DNA from: Porphyra umbilicalis
Lineage: Eukaryota; Rhodophyta; Bangiophyceae; Bangiales; Bangiaceae
NCBI GenBank assembly: GCA_002049455.2
Contig: KV919210.1
Span: 1-47,687 of the forward strand
Length of the DNA: 47,687 bases
Direction of reading: 5' to 3'
In this document: positions 28,895-38,672 of the stretch, in pieces
Numbering within the stretch: position 1 is the first letter of the stretch
Layout of the letters: each line of letters begins with the position of its first letter
Notes under the pieces: generated by a model
Database searches by the model: none
What the model was told of the DNA's origin: nothing
The model's input: the letters and a program-made list of their open reading frames with translations, nothing else
Translations under genes and position numbers: made by a program

Positions 28895-31085
28895 CCGCGC
28901 CGACGCGTCGGCGGCGGCGCGGCGTGGCCGCCGCCGCGCCGCGCCGCCGGCGGCGGCGGCGGCGCCCGCCGCCGCCGACGCGGCACCGCCGCCGAGCCGC
29001 GGCCGCCGCGGTGCATCGTCGGCGGCGGGGGAGGCGCCCGTGCCGGCGGCGGCGGCGGCGGCGGCGAGCCGCGGCCGCCGGCGGTCGGCCTCGACGGCGC
29101 GGTCGCCCGCCAAGGGCGTGAACGGTGCCCCTGCCGCTGCGGCGGCGGCGGCGGCGGCGGCGGCCGGCGTTGAGGCGGCCGACGTGCGGGCGGCGTCTGA
29201 CGCCGCGGCGCCCGGTGCGGCGGCCGACGGCGACGGCGCTGCGGGGGACGGCGGTGCGGGGGACGGCGCGCGCGTCGACGCGCGCCCCCCCCCCTCGCCG
29301 CCAAAGCGGAGCGCATCCTCGCGACGCTCAAAGCAACGTACCCGACCCCCCCCCCCCCTTCCTCCACCACACCGACCCGTTTACGCTCCTCGTCGCGGTG
29401 CTGCTGTCGGCGCGCAACCTCGACACGCGCGTCAACGAGGTCACCCCCGCCCTCTTTGCCGCCGCCCCGACGCCCGCCGCGCTCGCCGCCACCCCCGTCC
29501 CCGAGGTGCTCGCGCACATCCGCACCCTGGGGTTGGCGCCCCAAAAGGCGTCGGCGCTCGTGCGCCTCGGGCGGCAGCTCGTCGACGACCACGGCGGCGC
29601 CGTGCCGGCCGACGCGGCGGCGCTGACGGCGCTCCCGGGCGTCGGCGCCAAAACGGCGGCGGTCGTTCAGAGTTTGGCGTTTGGCGTGCCGACGTTTCCC
29701 GTCGACACCCACATCCTCCGCCTCTCCAACCGGTGGGGGTTGACGGTCGGGGCGGATACGGACAAGGCGTCGGCGGCGCTGCGCGACGCCTTCCCCGACC
29801 GCGCCGAGTGGCACGACTTGCACCTGCGGCTGATCCTCTTTGGCCGCGAACACTGCCCGGCGCTGCGCCACGAGATGGGCGGCTGCCCGGTGTGCGCGTG
29901 GGCGGCGACCGACGAGGCGGTGGCGGCCAACCGGCGGGGGGGGAAGTTTGTGCCGGTCGCCAAGCACGCGCGCCCGTGGGTGATGCGGGATGTCGACGGC
30001 ACCGGGCTGCTCCAGGCGTCGGGGGAGGGGGGAGGCAAAGCTCCGGCGTCCGCGTCGCCCAAGAGTGGCGGCGCCAAGACGGGTGGCGCCAAGGCAGGTG
30101 GCGCCAAGGCAGGTGGCGCCAAGGCAGGTGGCGCCAAGGCGGGCGGCGCCAAGGCAGGCGGCGCCAAGGCCGCCGCCGCCAAGGCCGGCGGCACCAAGGC
30201 CGCCGCCGCCAAGACTGGCGGCGCCAAGGCCAATGGCGTCACGGCCGCTGCCCTACCAGAGGAGCCACTGTTGCCGTCGCCGCCCGCGGCCGCCGACGCC
30301 GCCCGCCCGCGGCGGCGCGGCAAGGCCACCCCCCCCCCCGCCGCGGATGGGTCTGCGCCCCCCCCCCCCCCCCCGCACCGGCGCCACGCGTGCCGCGTAG
30401 CCGACGGCGGCCATCGCCCGCCGCCGCCACCGCCGCCACCGCCGCCGATGCGGTGCCGGCCGCCGCCGACGCGGCCGCGGCGCCCGCCGCCGCCGCCGCC
30501 GCCGCCGCGGCGCCCGCCCGCCCGTCCCGCGTCCGCAAGGCCCCCGCGGCGGCGGCGCCCGCCGCCGCGACCGCCGCAGCCGCGGCGCCCGCCGCCCGCC
30601 GCAGCCGCAAGCGCGCGCCGCCGCCGCCGCCGCCGTCGCCGCCGCTCGCCGCCGACGTGGCCGCCGACGCGGCCACCGTCGCCGACGTCGGCTCGCCGCG
30701 GCCGCGGCAGCGGGCGCGCCGCAGCGGGGTGGCGGCGTCGCCGCCGCCCGCCGCCGCCGCTGCCACTGCCGCCGCGGCTGCCGACGCGGCGGCGGTGTTT
30801 GGGTCAGACGATGGCGGCGACGGCGACGACCCCGTGGCGGCGCTGGCCGCTGCGGGGGTGGGGGGGGGGCCCGCCGCACCCGCGGGCCGACCGTCCCGCG
30901 CGCGGTCGGCAGCGGCGGCGGCGGCGGCGGGCAAGGGGGCGGCGCCCGCGCGGCGGGCGGGGCGGCCCCGCACGCCCGCGTCGGCGGTGGAGGGCGGCGA
31001 CGTCGGAGGGGGGGGGACGGTGCAAGACTCTGGCGGGCGCCGCCGGAGTTCGCGCTCCCGGACGCCCAAGAGCCCAGGGGCGTGA
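28788..31085 (+). CDS. HhH-GPD DNA glycosylase (endonuclease III family), frame changes at three poly-C runs
   Basis: Likely start ATG 28788 (GCCATGGCG context), then an Ala/Gly/Pro/Arg-rich N-terminal extension, consistent with a nuclear basic region. The glycosylase domain reads LAAKAERILATLKATYP, then DPFTLLVAVLLSARNLDTRV, the helix-hairpin-helix LPGVGAKTAAVV with the catalytic-type Lys (codon 29650-29652) and PVDTHILRLSNRWGL with the catalytic Asp (29704-29706). The iron-sulfur region has Cys at 29854, 29884 and 29893 but no fourth Cys. After it come twelve 5-residue Ala/Gly/Lys repeats and a basic tail with AT-hook-like RPR/GRPR motifs. The frame changes at C10 (29285-29294), C13 (29346-29358) and C17 (30358-30374). 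Expected role: excision of oxidised or modified bases; target unknown. Confidence 0.75.
30061..30240. repeat. 15-bp (AKAGG/AKAAA) tandem repeat, 12 units
   Basis: Twelve 15-bp units around AAGGCAGGTGGCGCC encode a Lys/Ala/Gly-rich segment resembling a histone H1 tail inside the glycosylase gene. Unit length preserves the frame. Confidence 0.92.
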
Positions 31086-31636
31086 CACGTACACGGTGTG
31101 GACGGGGTGGGGGCGTGGGGTTTGTTGGGGATGGTGGGGGCGCCGCCGCGCAGCGGCCTTGGTCAGTGGGTAGATGGAGGTGGGCGGGGTGAGCTGCGAC
31201 TCGGTCGGCGCTGTCGCGCCTTGGTGGGCCGGGAGGCGGCCGTCCCTGCCTGGCGGCCCACCTCGTACGGGGTCTGGGCGCGGCGGCTACCGTCCGCGCG
31301 GCGGATTTGGACTGCCGCGCCGCTGGCGGGGCGACGTACGTGGATAGCAGCAGCACCAAGTGCTCATCGGGTCTTGATTTTCGCACGGAGGCCGTACGGA
31401 CGCTGGCGTGGCAGCATGGCAAGTCAAGATGCGCAGACTCAAAGGGCACCGCCGGTGCTCCTGGCGATTCTGGCGGCGCCACTCCCTCTGTCCTCTCTCT
31501 GGCCATCCATCTCCTCGTGGCGTCGAGGCGGAAGATTTCGCCGCCGATGGACAAGCGGACGCGGCGCCTCCCCCATGCGCCGCCCATGTGCGCCCTTTTG
31601 GACACACCGCGCTTCCCACCCCCCCTGCGGCCCTCC
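31086..31636. other. Convergent intergenic region
   Basis: About 550 bases between the end of the glycosylase gene (plus) and the end of the F-box/PP2-like gene (minus). G-rich in its first third and of mixed composition later. No gene supported. Confidence 0.5.
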
Positions 31637-32781
31637 TCATGGGACCACCGGCGTGATGCTCACGTCCCCAAAGAGCACATCTTTTTTGAGGTAGCTGGTG
31701 TCGTGGCACGCCAGGCCGACGCGGATCCCCCCCCCCGGCGGGAGTGCCAGCCGCTGCGCCAACACGACGCGCGCCCACGGTAGCGCGAGGCCGTCGGCGG
31801 CCTGCCCGGGGTGGGCGACCAAGTGGGCGGCCTTGCGGTCGCCGAGTAGCCACCCAGCGGGGCGGCCGGTGAGCAGCGGGGGCGCTGGCGGCGGCGGGCG
31901 CCCGCCCGCCGCGCCGCCGCCGCCATAGCACACCCCGCCGTCGCTGTCGCCGTCTGAGCAGTCGCTGCCGCTGCTGGCGCTCCCCCCATCCCCCCCCCCT
32001 GGGCGGCCCGCATCGCCCGCATGGCGCCGGCCACCGGCGCCGCGGCGAGCGCCGCCAGCCGCCCCGCCTCGACGCGCCGCACGACCACCGGCGGGGCGTC
32101 GTCGGCGCCCGCGTCCCCTGCCGGCGCCAGCACGTCGACGACCGCGCGGACGTCGCGGAGCCAGCCGCGGCCGACGCGCGCGGCGACCAGCTCCACGTCC
32201 ACGTCGTACACTCCCCCCGGCAGCACGCCGGGGCGCACCGCCGCGGCAATGTCAAACCACCAGACGCTGTGGAGGAGGAGCGCGTCGCGAGCGGCGGGGC
32301 CGCCCCCGCGCCGCACGCCCCAGTAGTGGATGACGTGCGCCCAGGTGACGGTGGCGGCGGCGACGGGGAGGGCGAGGCGCCAAGCGGGCTCCCACGGGGC
32401 GGGGGACGACCGCCCACCGGGGGCGCCGGGGGGGGGGGCACCCGCGCCGGCCATGGGCAGGGTGACGAGCGCAGAGAGGGCGCCTTTGGCGTTGTAGGCG
32501 ACGGGCAGGCCGTCGGTGCTGGCCGCCGCCTGCACCTGCGCCAGCGGGCTCGGTGGGGCCGCCGCAGGGGCTCCGGATGTCGCCGCCGACGCCGCCGCCG
32601 CCGCCGCCGCCTGCCGCAGCCGCGCCGGCAGCAGGGCTGTCCACACGGACAGTTCCCCCGTCAGTGCGTCGCGGATGGCACGGCAGGTCGCCGCTAGGTG
32701 GCCGACCGACCGAGGCGGCAGCCAGCCGGCCACCTCGGACAGCAGCTCTGGGGGAAGGGCGTCTAGGCGCGGGGCGGCCAT
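31637..32781 (-). CDS. F-box protein with PP2-like C-terminal domain, frame change at a C10 run
   Basis: Starts MAAPRLDALPPELLSEVAGWL at 32781, a clear F-box (through HLAATCRAIRDAL), which recruits targets to SCF ubiquitin ligases through Skp1. Then an Ala-rich linker and a region like the phloem protein 2 (Nictaba-like) domain: YNAKGALSAL, LLLHSVWWFDIAAAVRPGVLPGGVYDVDVELV. The original frame runs on into nonsense-like Arg/Ser-rich sequence, while another frame gives the natural C-terminus GWLLGDRKAAHLVAHPG, then RLALPPGGGIRVGLACHDTSYL and VLFGDVSITPVVP to a stop at 31637. The frames meet near the C10 run at 31990-31999. Length after joining ~380 residues, normal for plant-type F-box-PP2 proteins. 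Glycan binding is inference. Confidence 0.72.
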
Positions 32782-34150
32782 GGCGCCGACCCCAAACCGC
32801 GGCGCTCAACAGCGGAAGAGATGGCAGGTGGAGGAGCAGGCGTGGGTGGGGAAGCGGCTGGCAAAGGAGCGGAACCTGGGTGCGGCTGGCACGCTGCCAA
32901 GAGAACAAAGAGGTGGCGTGTGGCGCGGCGAGGCGCCTTGGCGCTGTCACGTCGAGTGCACCCGGCAGCCAGCGACGGTCAGGACGAGGAGGGGTTCACA
33001 GCGTCGACTCCCCCCTCACGCATCCGCAGCCACGGCGGGGGGGCGGGCGCGCCGGCGCAACCAAAAGGAAGCGGGACGCGGCACCAACAGCCCGGCATTG
33101 GGCCGAGTCCCCAGCCCACCGACGCCCGCGCCCAAGCGTAACCTCTGCGTGCCGAGCGGGGGCAGCCCCCGACCCAAAATCGGCACTACAGGCTGGCCTC
33201 GGCTGCCCGACACCCCCCACCTGCAATGCTGTCACCACATCCCCTCTCCTCCCCCCTCCCAGGGATCGCCGCACCCAGGGGACCTCAGCCCCCGCCCCAT
33301 GCGGGGCACGCGCGGCACCCTCCGTCTCCAGAAGCAGCTCGGTTGCCAAGCGCGGCAGGCTGTCCCCGCTGGGGAGGCGCCGGGCGCCTGCCGGCGGCCG
33401 CCGCGTCACAGCGGAGAGAGCCAACAAGTCGCCCTCGGAGCGCGGGGGAGGCGCCCCACCACTGCGGTCGCGGGAGCCGCCTCGACAGTGTGGCCGAAAT
33501 CATGGCCGTCCAATCACGGCCGTGATGGCGTGGCAGACGCTGAGAGCGCCCTTGCGGACGCGGCCGACACGGCCGTGACGACCTGACAGGGCGAGGCGTG
33601 GCGGCGACGCGACATGACGGCACCGCGTGCCGTCGCGGCCGTCGGGTGGCGTGGGGGGGGGGGGTGCTGCACCGCCCCCCCCTGCCAAGCGCCCAAGACA
33701 GCCCCCGTCACCGCGCCGCGCGGGCCGCCCGCGAGCCGGGGGAGCCCGCAGGGCGGTGCAGAGGACGGCACCTTGGCGCGGGTCGCGCGAGAGACCACAA
33801 CAGCGTAGACGTGTCGCCGAGCTGGTCGAGCGTCGTCACCAGGCACGCCTTTTTGCATAACGCAACAAAAACGTCCATCCATCACTCGGTGATTGGGTGG
33901 TCGCAGACAATCAAAGACGTGAGCGGCTGAGGCTTGCGCAGGACCCCCCTCAAAAAGACAGAATGCAAGAGAACCCGCGCTGCAGTGCTGCAGCCCGTCC
34001 GTGCAGCGCCCGTTGCGCTTCTCCACGGCTGTTCCACTCGCCCACCCACCCACCCACCCACCGCTTTTCCTGTCACCCGCCCCATACCGCTGCTCCTGCC
34101 TGCCGGTGCGTCATCCCCCCCCTCCCCCTGCCCCGCCCTCCCCGACCGCC
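32782..34150. other. Intergenic region, no supported gene
   Basis: About 1.4 kb between the F-box gene start and the SET gene end. Overlapping open frames on both strands have no recognisable domain. Includes a G10-type run near 33654-33663, a palindrome-rich ATCATGGCCG/ATCACGGCCGTGATGG cluster around 33500-33526, and a CCCACCCA repeat near 34040-34061. Confidence 0.45.
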
Positions 34151-35326
34151 TCACGCTTCGGATGTCAATGCCTGCGCGAGACACCGCTTGATCGCCACCC
34201 GAAACGACACGACCTGCCGCATCGCCGGGGACAACCCCCCCCCCGCCAGCGCCGCCTCGTCGTCGGCGAGGCTCGTGGAGAACCCCCCCTTGACGCCCTG
34301 CACGGCGGCCAGCAGCTGGTCCTCGGCGGCGGCGACCCCCCCCCCTGCCGCCGCCACGGCACCCGACTTGGTGCCGGCGCCCGACGCGCCGCGCAGCACC
34401 GCCCGCAAATCACACGCAAAGTTGCTGCCGCCGTCGCCATTGACAAAGCCGTAATCCATCAACAGCCGGTCGTTGCCGAGCATCGCCGAGCCCCCATACA
34501 CGAGGCACACCTCCTCGCCGGCCGCCACGGGGGCGCCGGCAATCAGCTGAAACACCCCGTGACGGCACGTCATGGTGTGCGGCGACGCCGGGTCGTGGTT
34601 GGCCATATCAAACAGCGGCAGCAGGTACTTGCGTGGCGGCGACCCCGACGCCTCGGCAATCGTGTAGGAGCGGGAGACGACGATAAAGACCGCCCACAAG
34701 TAGCGCTCGTAGCCGCCCATGCGCGCGAGGCGGTCGGCGACGACGCCGCCAGCCGTCGCCTCCTCGTACGTTTGCCGCAGCAGCCGCTGGCGGGCGGCCA
34801 CCTCGGACACGACCGGCGGGTACTCGACGGCCGCCAACTCGGCCGCCGTGTACCAGTCGGGGGTGAGCACCTCGGCCGCGCCGAGCGGCGGCAGACAGTC
34901 AAACACGGGGCCGAGGGACCTCCCGCGGGGCGTTGGCATGCGGCCGCCCCCGGCCGCCGCGTCCATCAAGCGGAGGAGCTCCAGGGCGACGATGCCCGGA
35001 TTCGCCCCCTCCGTCCCGAGGTCCACCGCCAGCCCGCGGGGGAGGGTGCACAAGGCCGCGCCCGCGGGGACCGCCTCGGTGGCAATGACGCCCCGGCGGG
35101 GCGGCCCGCCGCCGCCGCCGCCGCCCGTCGGGATGTCGGCAATGGCCACCCGCCGCGCGTCGGCGCCGCCGGCGAGGAGGTACCGCGACAGCGCCGCGTA
35201 GGCGCCCGACTGCAACGGCCGCGCGCCAGTGGCGGCGGTGGCAGCGCCGCCAAAGCCGCGGGTGGCGATGCGGCCGGTGGCGCTGGCGGGGGGCTTGCCG
35301 CCCTTGCGCTTCTTGGACGCGGCCAT
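34151..35326 (-). CDS. SET-domain protein, Rubisco-LSMT/SETD3-SETD4 type
   Basis: A complete single-exon gene of 391 residues. N-terminus basic (MAASKKRKGGK). SET motifs: the substrate-proximal RGVIATEAVPAGAALC start, an inserted helical region containing YTAAELAAVEYPPVV and GGYERYLWAVFIVVSRSYTI, then LLPLFDMANHDPASP (the NH motif binding S-adenosylmethionine) and VCLVYGGSAMLGNDRLLMDYGFV (the YG / N..L...YGFV end of SET). This order is the Rubisco large subunit methyltransferase/SETD3/SETD4 family, which methylates Lys or His in non-histone proteins. The C-terminal Rubisco-LSMT substrate-binding domain is short or absent; the tail ends KRCLAQALTSEA. No clear plastid transit peptide, so a cytosolic or nuclear role is possible. 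Confidence 0.9.
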   Translation of the reverse strand: MAASKKRKGGKPPASATGRIATRGFGGAATAATGARPLQSGAYAALSRYLLAGGADARRVAIADIPTGGGGGGGPPRRGVIATEAVPAGAALCTLPRGLAVDLGTEGANPGIVALELLRLMDAAAGGGRMPTPRGRSLGPVFDCLPPLGAAEVLTPDWYTAAELAAVEYPPVVSEVAARQRLLRQTYEEATAGGVVADRLARMGGYERYLWAVFIVVSRSYTIAEASGSPPRKYLLPLFDMANHDPASPHTMTCRHGVFQLIAGAPVAAGEEVCLVYGGSAMLGNDRLLMDYGFVNGDGGSNFACDLRAVLRGASGAGTKSGAVAAAGGGVAAAEDQLLAAVQGVKGGFSTSLADDEAALAGGGLSPAMRQVVSFRVAIKRCLAQALTSEA

Positions 35327-35768
35327 GACTAGCGGCGCCGAGGCGGGGGGGGGGGGGGGGGGGAGGGGGGGGGTGGGGGGGTTGGCATCAGAGGCCCCGC
35401 CGTCCGCCGCCGTGGGGGGGCCACCGCCGCGGCGGGGCGGCCGGCGCCGTCTGCCCAGGCCCCGCGAAGAGCGGCAGCGGCGGGCGGCCGCGGCGATAGC
35501 GGGGCGGGGACAAACGCCATGGCGGCGCCACGGAGACGGAACGGAAGGGGTGTAAAAGGGCTTGCGCAGAGTGGGGGGTGTGGGAGCGTCGTCGCCGGTG
35601 GCGAGCGCCCACGTCGGCCGGCGTCTGCGCGGGCGGCGCGGACGGCACCCGCTCGATCCGGTAGGCGGCGTGCACGGCCAAGATCAGACGCGCACGCGCC
35701 GACGAGCTCCCGCCGAGCACGGCCAGTACAGTACTCGTCAAAGAACCCTTACATCCACATCAGGGGTC
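35327..35768. promoter_or_regulatory. Upstream region of SET gene with long G tract
   Basis: Directly upstream of the minus-strand SET gene start is a G19 run (35345-35363) followed by more G-runs to about 35380, i.e. C-rich on the coding strand. Four or more G-runs in a row could form a G-quadruplex in the 5' UTR or promoter (inference). No other gene is supported here. Confidence 0.4.
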
Positions 35769-35903
35769 TTATTGTGCTTCTCACAAAAACTGGACCTCGG
35801 TGCATCAGCTTCCGTTGCAAAATCACTGTTTCATTGGCTCAGGGGGCGGTTCATGATGCTGAAGCGGATGTTGCGGATCCAGTTTTTGTGAGAAGCACAA
35901 TAA
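35769..35903. mobile_element. Small inverted-repeat element (MITE-like), 26-bp perfect arms
   Basis: TTATTGTGCTTCTCACAAAA plus six more bases (35769-35794) is exactly reverse-complemented at 35878-35903. Whole structure 135 bp with an 83-bp centre. Both outer ends contain TA (TTA/TAA), compatible with a TA target site as in Tc1/mariner-type MITEs, but the exact border is uncertain. It marks the left edge of an AT-richer island. Confidence 0.8.
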
Positions 35904-36874
35904 AGTGTACTTTTCCTCAAAGGTATTGGCGCGTACTGTTTTCGGAAATAAAAAAAAACCGAACGCTTGACTTTCGCAGGACACAAGGATATACGCTATC
36001 CGGTGTTCTCGCTTAGTAGAAAATACTCTTGCGGTGAACTTAATTGGGTACTTTCTGACGTAGGCTAACCCGAATGTCAACGAGGAAAATATGCGCAACA
36101 TGGACATTTAAGCGCGTATTTTCTCCCGCACAGTCCAAGAAGAGGCCGACTTATCTGACAGCCGATCAAAATAGGAGGCACTTTTTGCTTGAACTTCTCA
36201 CGTAAATGAGCAAGAAAAAAGTCCTTTCTTCCAACCGTCAACTACCTCTAGATTTTAGTACCCGAACAGCACCCAGATTCGCCAATATGCTTGGTCAAGA
36301 TATCGTTCAGAAAATACGCGAAAATGTACGCTTGTCATTTGCTGGCTGGAAAGGTCGCTTGAATCTGACTTCTCGTGCTCGCTTGCCATAGATCATACCG
36401 AATACGCAGACGCTATTCTGAGATGGGTACGCTTGAGGACCCCTGATCCACATCAGATCGAGAGATGTCGGTACATGTCAATTACACCAGGAGCTCCGTC
36501 GCAATTGTCCCGCATAAATATGCTTGAAACGCTCAGATATCAAATAAAGGCCTGCCCGGGGTATTCACCAAAAAAGCGCCGTCAGGCATGGGGAGGTGGC
36601 CCCAACCCTGCTCGCCTGAAGGGGGTCACTAAGGTGTCGCAGAGACAACTTTCGGGGGGGTCTACATGATTCAGCAGGTGACCTTGGTCGGGTTCAGGGA
36701 CTGAGTCTTGGCACAAACATGACATGTGAGTGCACACTGTGGGTGCCATTTTTATTGTTCTGGGAGTATTGAGGGTGCTTCTTGCGCCGACATGAGGGCG
36801 TTTTGGCTACCTAATGCAGCGTCAGTAAGGCGTGTGTAATCCTAGTCCAGATCGAAAGCAAAACAAGAGGGTTT
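35904..36874. other. AT-rich island with unidentified ORF remnants
   Basis: Base composition drops sharply from the surrounding GC-rich DNA. A 61-codon plus-strand frame (36206-36391; MSKKKVLSSNRQLPLDFSTR, then FANMLGQDIVQKIRENVR) and, in another frame, sequence from about 36379 to 36669 (DHTEYADAILRWVRL, then INMLETLRYQIKACPGYSPK) look protein-like and could be pieces of one broken gene. I recognise no family. Source could be a mobile element or integrated extrachromosomal or organellar DNA. Confidence 0.35.
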
Positions 36875-37746
36875 CTATGGTGCGTGTCCCAAAAATGAGA
36901 CATGCGCGTTTTCTGAAGGACTGACACATCACTGCACGGGGGCAGGTGGGGTGGGGTACGAGAAAGTTCTCGACTGGCCTCCATGGAAAGAGCCTCTCCC
37001 GACGCGTTCTTGGCTGACAACTCCTTAGTACCCGCCTGTGGGCCCTGTTCTGTGGACCTCTCAGATAGCCCCGATCTTGGAGCCAGTCTTTTTCAGGTTC
37101 TTGGGGTTACAGGTTTGCAACGCCAAAGCTCATGTGCTAACTGGAGCTTCTATGAGGGGTGTCCCAAATCGTGTTTTCTTCACAGGGGGCTACATGGGGG
37201 TCTTTTTCACGTTTTTATTGGTAAGGTCGTGCCCTTTTCTTCGTGCACGAACTGTCAACACATGCCTGCTCTAGTATGGCGCGTCGCCAAAGAATGATCG
37301 GATCCGAGCAAGTTCCACAGCAAGTCACAGCAGTTCACAGCAGCTCACAGCACAGAATTTAAAATTGCTGTGATCGTCCTTGCCTCCCACAGAGCCATCC
37401 AGGAGCCCTCAGCATGCAATTTTATTTCAAAGCACAGTCACAGCACGGTCACAGCATGCTGCAACTTGCTGTGGAACTTGCTCGGATCCGATCATTCTTT
37501 GGCGACGCGCCATATCCGTGCATTTGATTGGGGCGCGTGATCGTCACCTGTCGAAGCTGCAATGACTGACACTTTCCCCCATGACACGTCAGGAGGTGCG
37601 GCCTCTGCTATCACTGTCAGGGACCGTTCTGGAAGCACAGTGGGACCGAGTGGGTCACATTACATTATCGGACCGTTGCAGAAGGCCAGTGGGCCGAGAA
37701 AAAAAGAAAAAACCGCGATGTCTCATTTTTGGGACACGCACCATAG
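36875..37746. mobile_element. Outer TA-flanked inverted-repeat element, 872 bp including flanking matches
   Basis: CTATGGTGCGTGTCCCAAAA plus nine bases (36875-36903) recurs as an exact reverse complement at 37718-37746: 29 bp perfect. Taking TA as the target site, the element is TGGTGCGTGTCCC...GGGACACGCACCA bounded by TA on both sides, the arrangement of Tc1/mariner-superfamily elements. No transposase frame is visible inside, so it is non-autonomous or a remnant. It contains a second, nested element at 37277-37512. Confidence 0.85.
37277..37512. mobile_element. Nested 236-bp MITE with 49-bp perfect terminal inverted repeats
   Basis: TGGCGCGTCGCCAAAGAATG and 29 further bases (37277-37325) are exactly reverse-complemented at 37464-37512. 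The copy is flanked by TA at 37275-37276 and 37513-37514, the expected target duplication for a Tc1/mariner-type MITE. The 138-bp core holds several CACAGCA words near each arm. Perfect arms suggest a recent insertion into the outer element. Confidence 0.92.
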
Positions 37747-38672
37747 GATACAGTGTCCAGATCATGTCATTGATTCTGTGGATGTGGCGGACAGTGGATG
37801 GAATGCCGACTCCCTTCACCTCAGCACAGCATGATCGTTCGCATGGCACTGGCCAACCATCTCTCAGGAATGAAAGATGGATGACTGAGGGCAGGCTCAG
37901 GGCTATGTGCTGTCACATCACCGAGCGAGGTACCCCTGCGTGTGTGGCGTGCACCCTGCCGCCTGGCGCGGAGGATCTACAGGCACGGCGAGAGTCCCCT
38001 GGTCAAACGAGGCGGCGTGTGCTGATGGTGCAGGGGGGCTTTTCGTTTCAAGACGCTGGTTTCTACAGCAGTGTGCGGAGCCCCGTTTGGTGGCCTCCTG
38101 TACTGTACCTCGTTTGTGAGCGAACCGCGGTGGCTCGGCTCACCTTGCTTGGCGAGTGAAAAACCTCGTTTTGGTCGTGTAGCTGGGGACCGGAACCGAC
38201 CGAGGGTCGTGCTCGCAAGGTGAGAGCAGATCAGGTGGGGTTCTTCCAATGGCGGAGGGCCATCACAGGCGACACGGTGCCGTCCCTCTGTGCAAGTCCA
38301 GCCGTGGCCCCGCTGTCGACCCGGATGTCCCCGGGCGAGCGTGCAACCATTCAATGGGCTTTCCGCTGATGTCTATGAATGCAAAAAGGACATCACAGAT
38401 GTGCGCTCGGCCGCCATATCACGGTGGTGCGGTTGGGCCGGCGCGATGACGCTCGTGCCGCTTGCCGGTCGCGCCAGGCCGGGTGCCGCGGACATTTAGT
38501 CGCGCTCCCCACGCGGCAGGTCCGCGCTTGCGTGCCCAACACCGGCTAAAGCGCCACCCAACGGTGGGCGCAACAGATCAAAAAGGCCCGCTCGTGCCGC
38601 TACGTTCGCAAGCCGCAAGCCCCCACTCTGACTTTGTCTCGCAGTGCTGAGCGTCTTCCCTCCTCCACTGCC
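37747..38672. other. Upstream region of the copper monooxygenase gene
   Basis: Composition returns from the AT-richer island to GC-rich DNA between about 38150 and 38450. No supported gene; the last 200 bases presumably hold the 5' UTR and promoter of the plus-strand monooxygenase. I see no clear TATA element. Confidence 0.4.

Noticed and set aside
31287..32441. 384-codon minus-strand frame overlapping the F-box gene
   Set aside because: A shadow frame of the F-box/PP2 coding sequence with Ser/Arg/Pro-rich composition.
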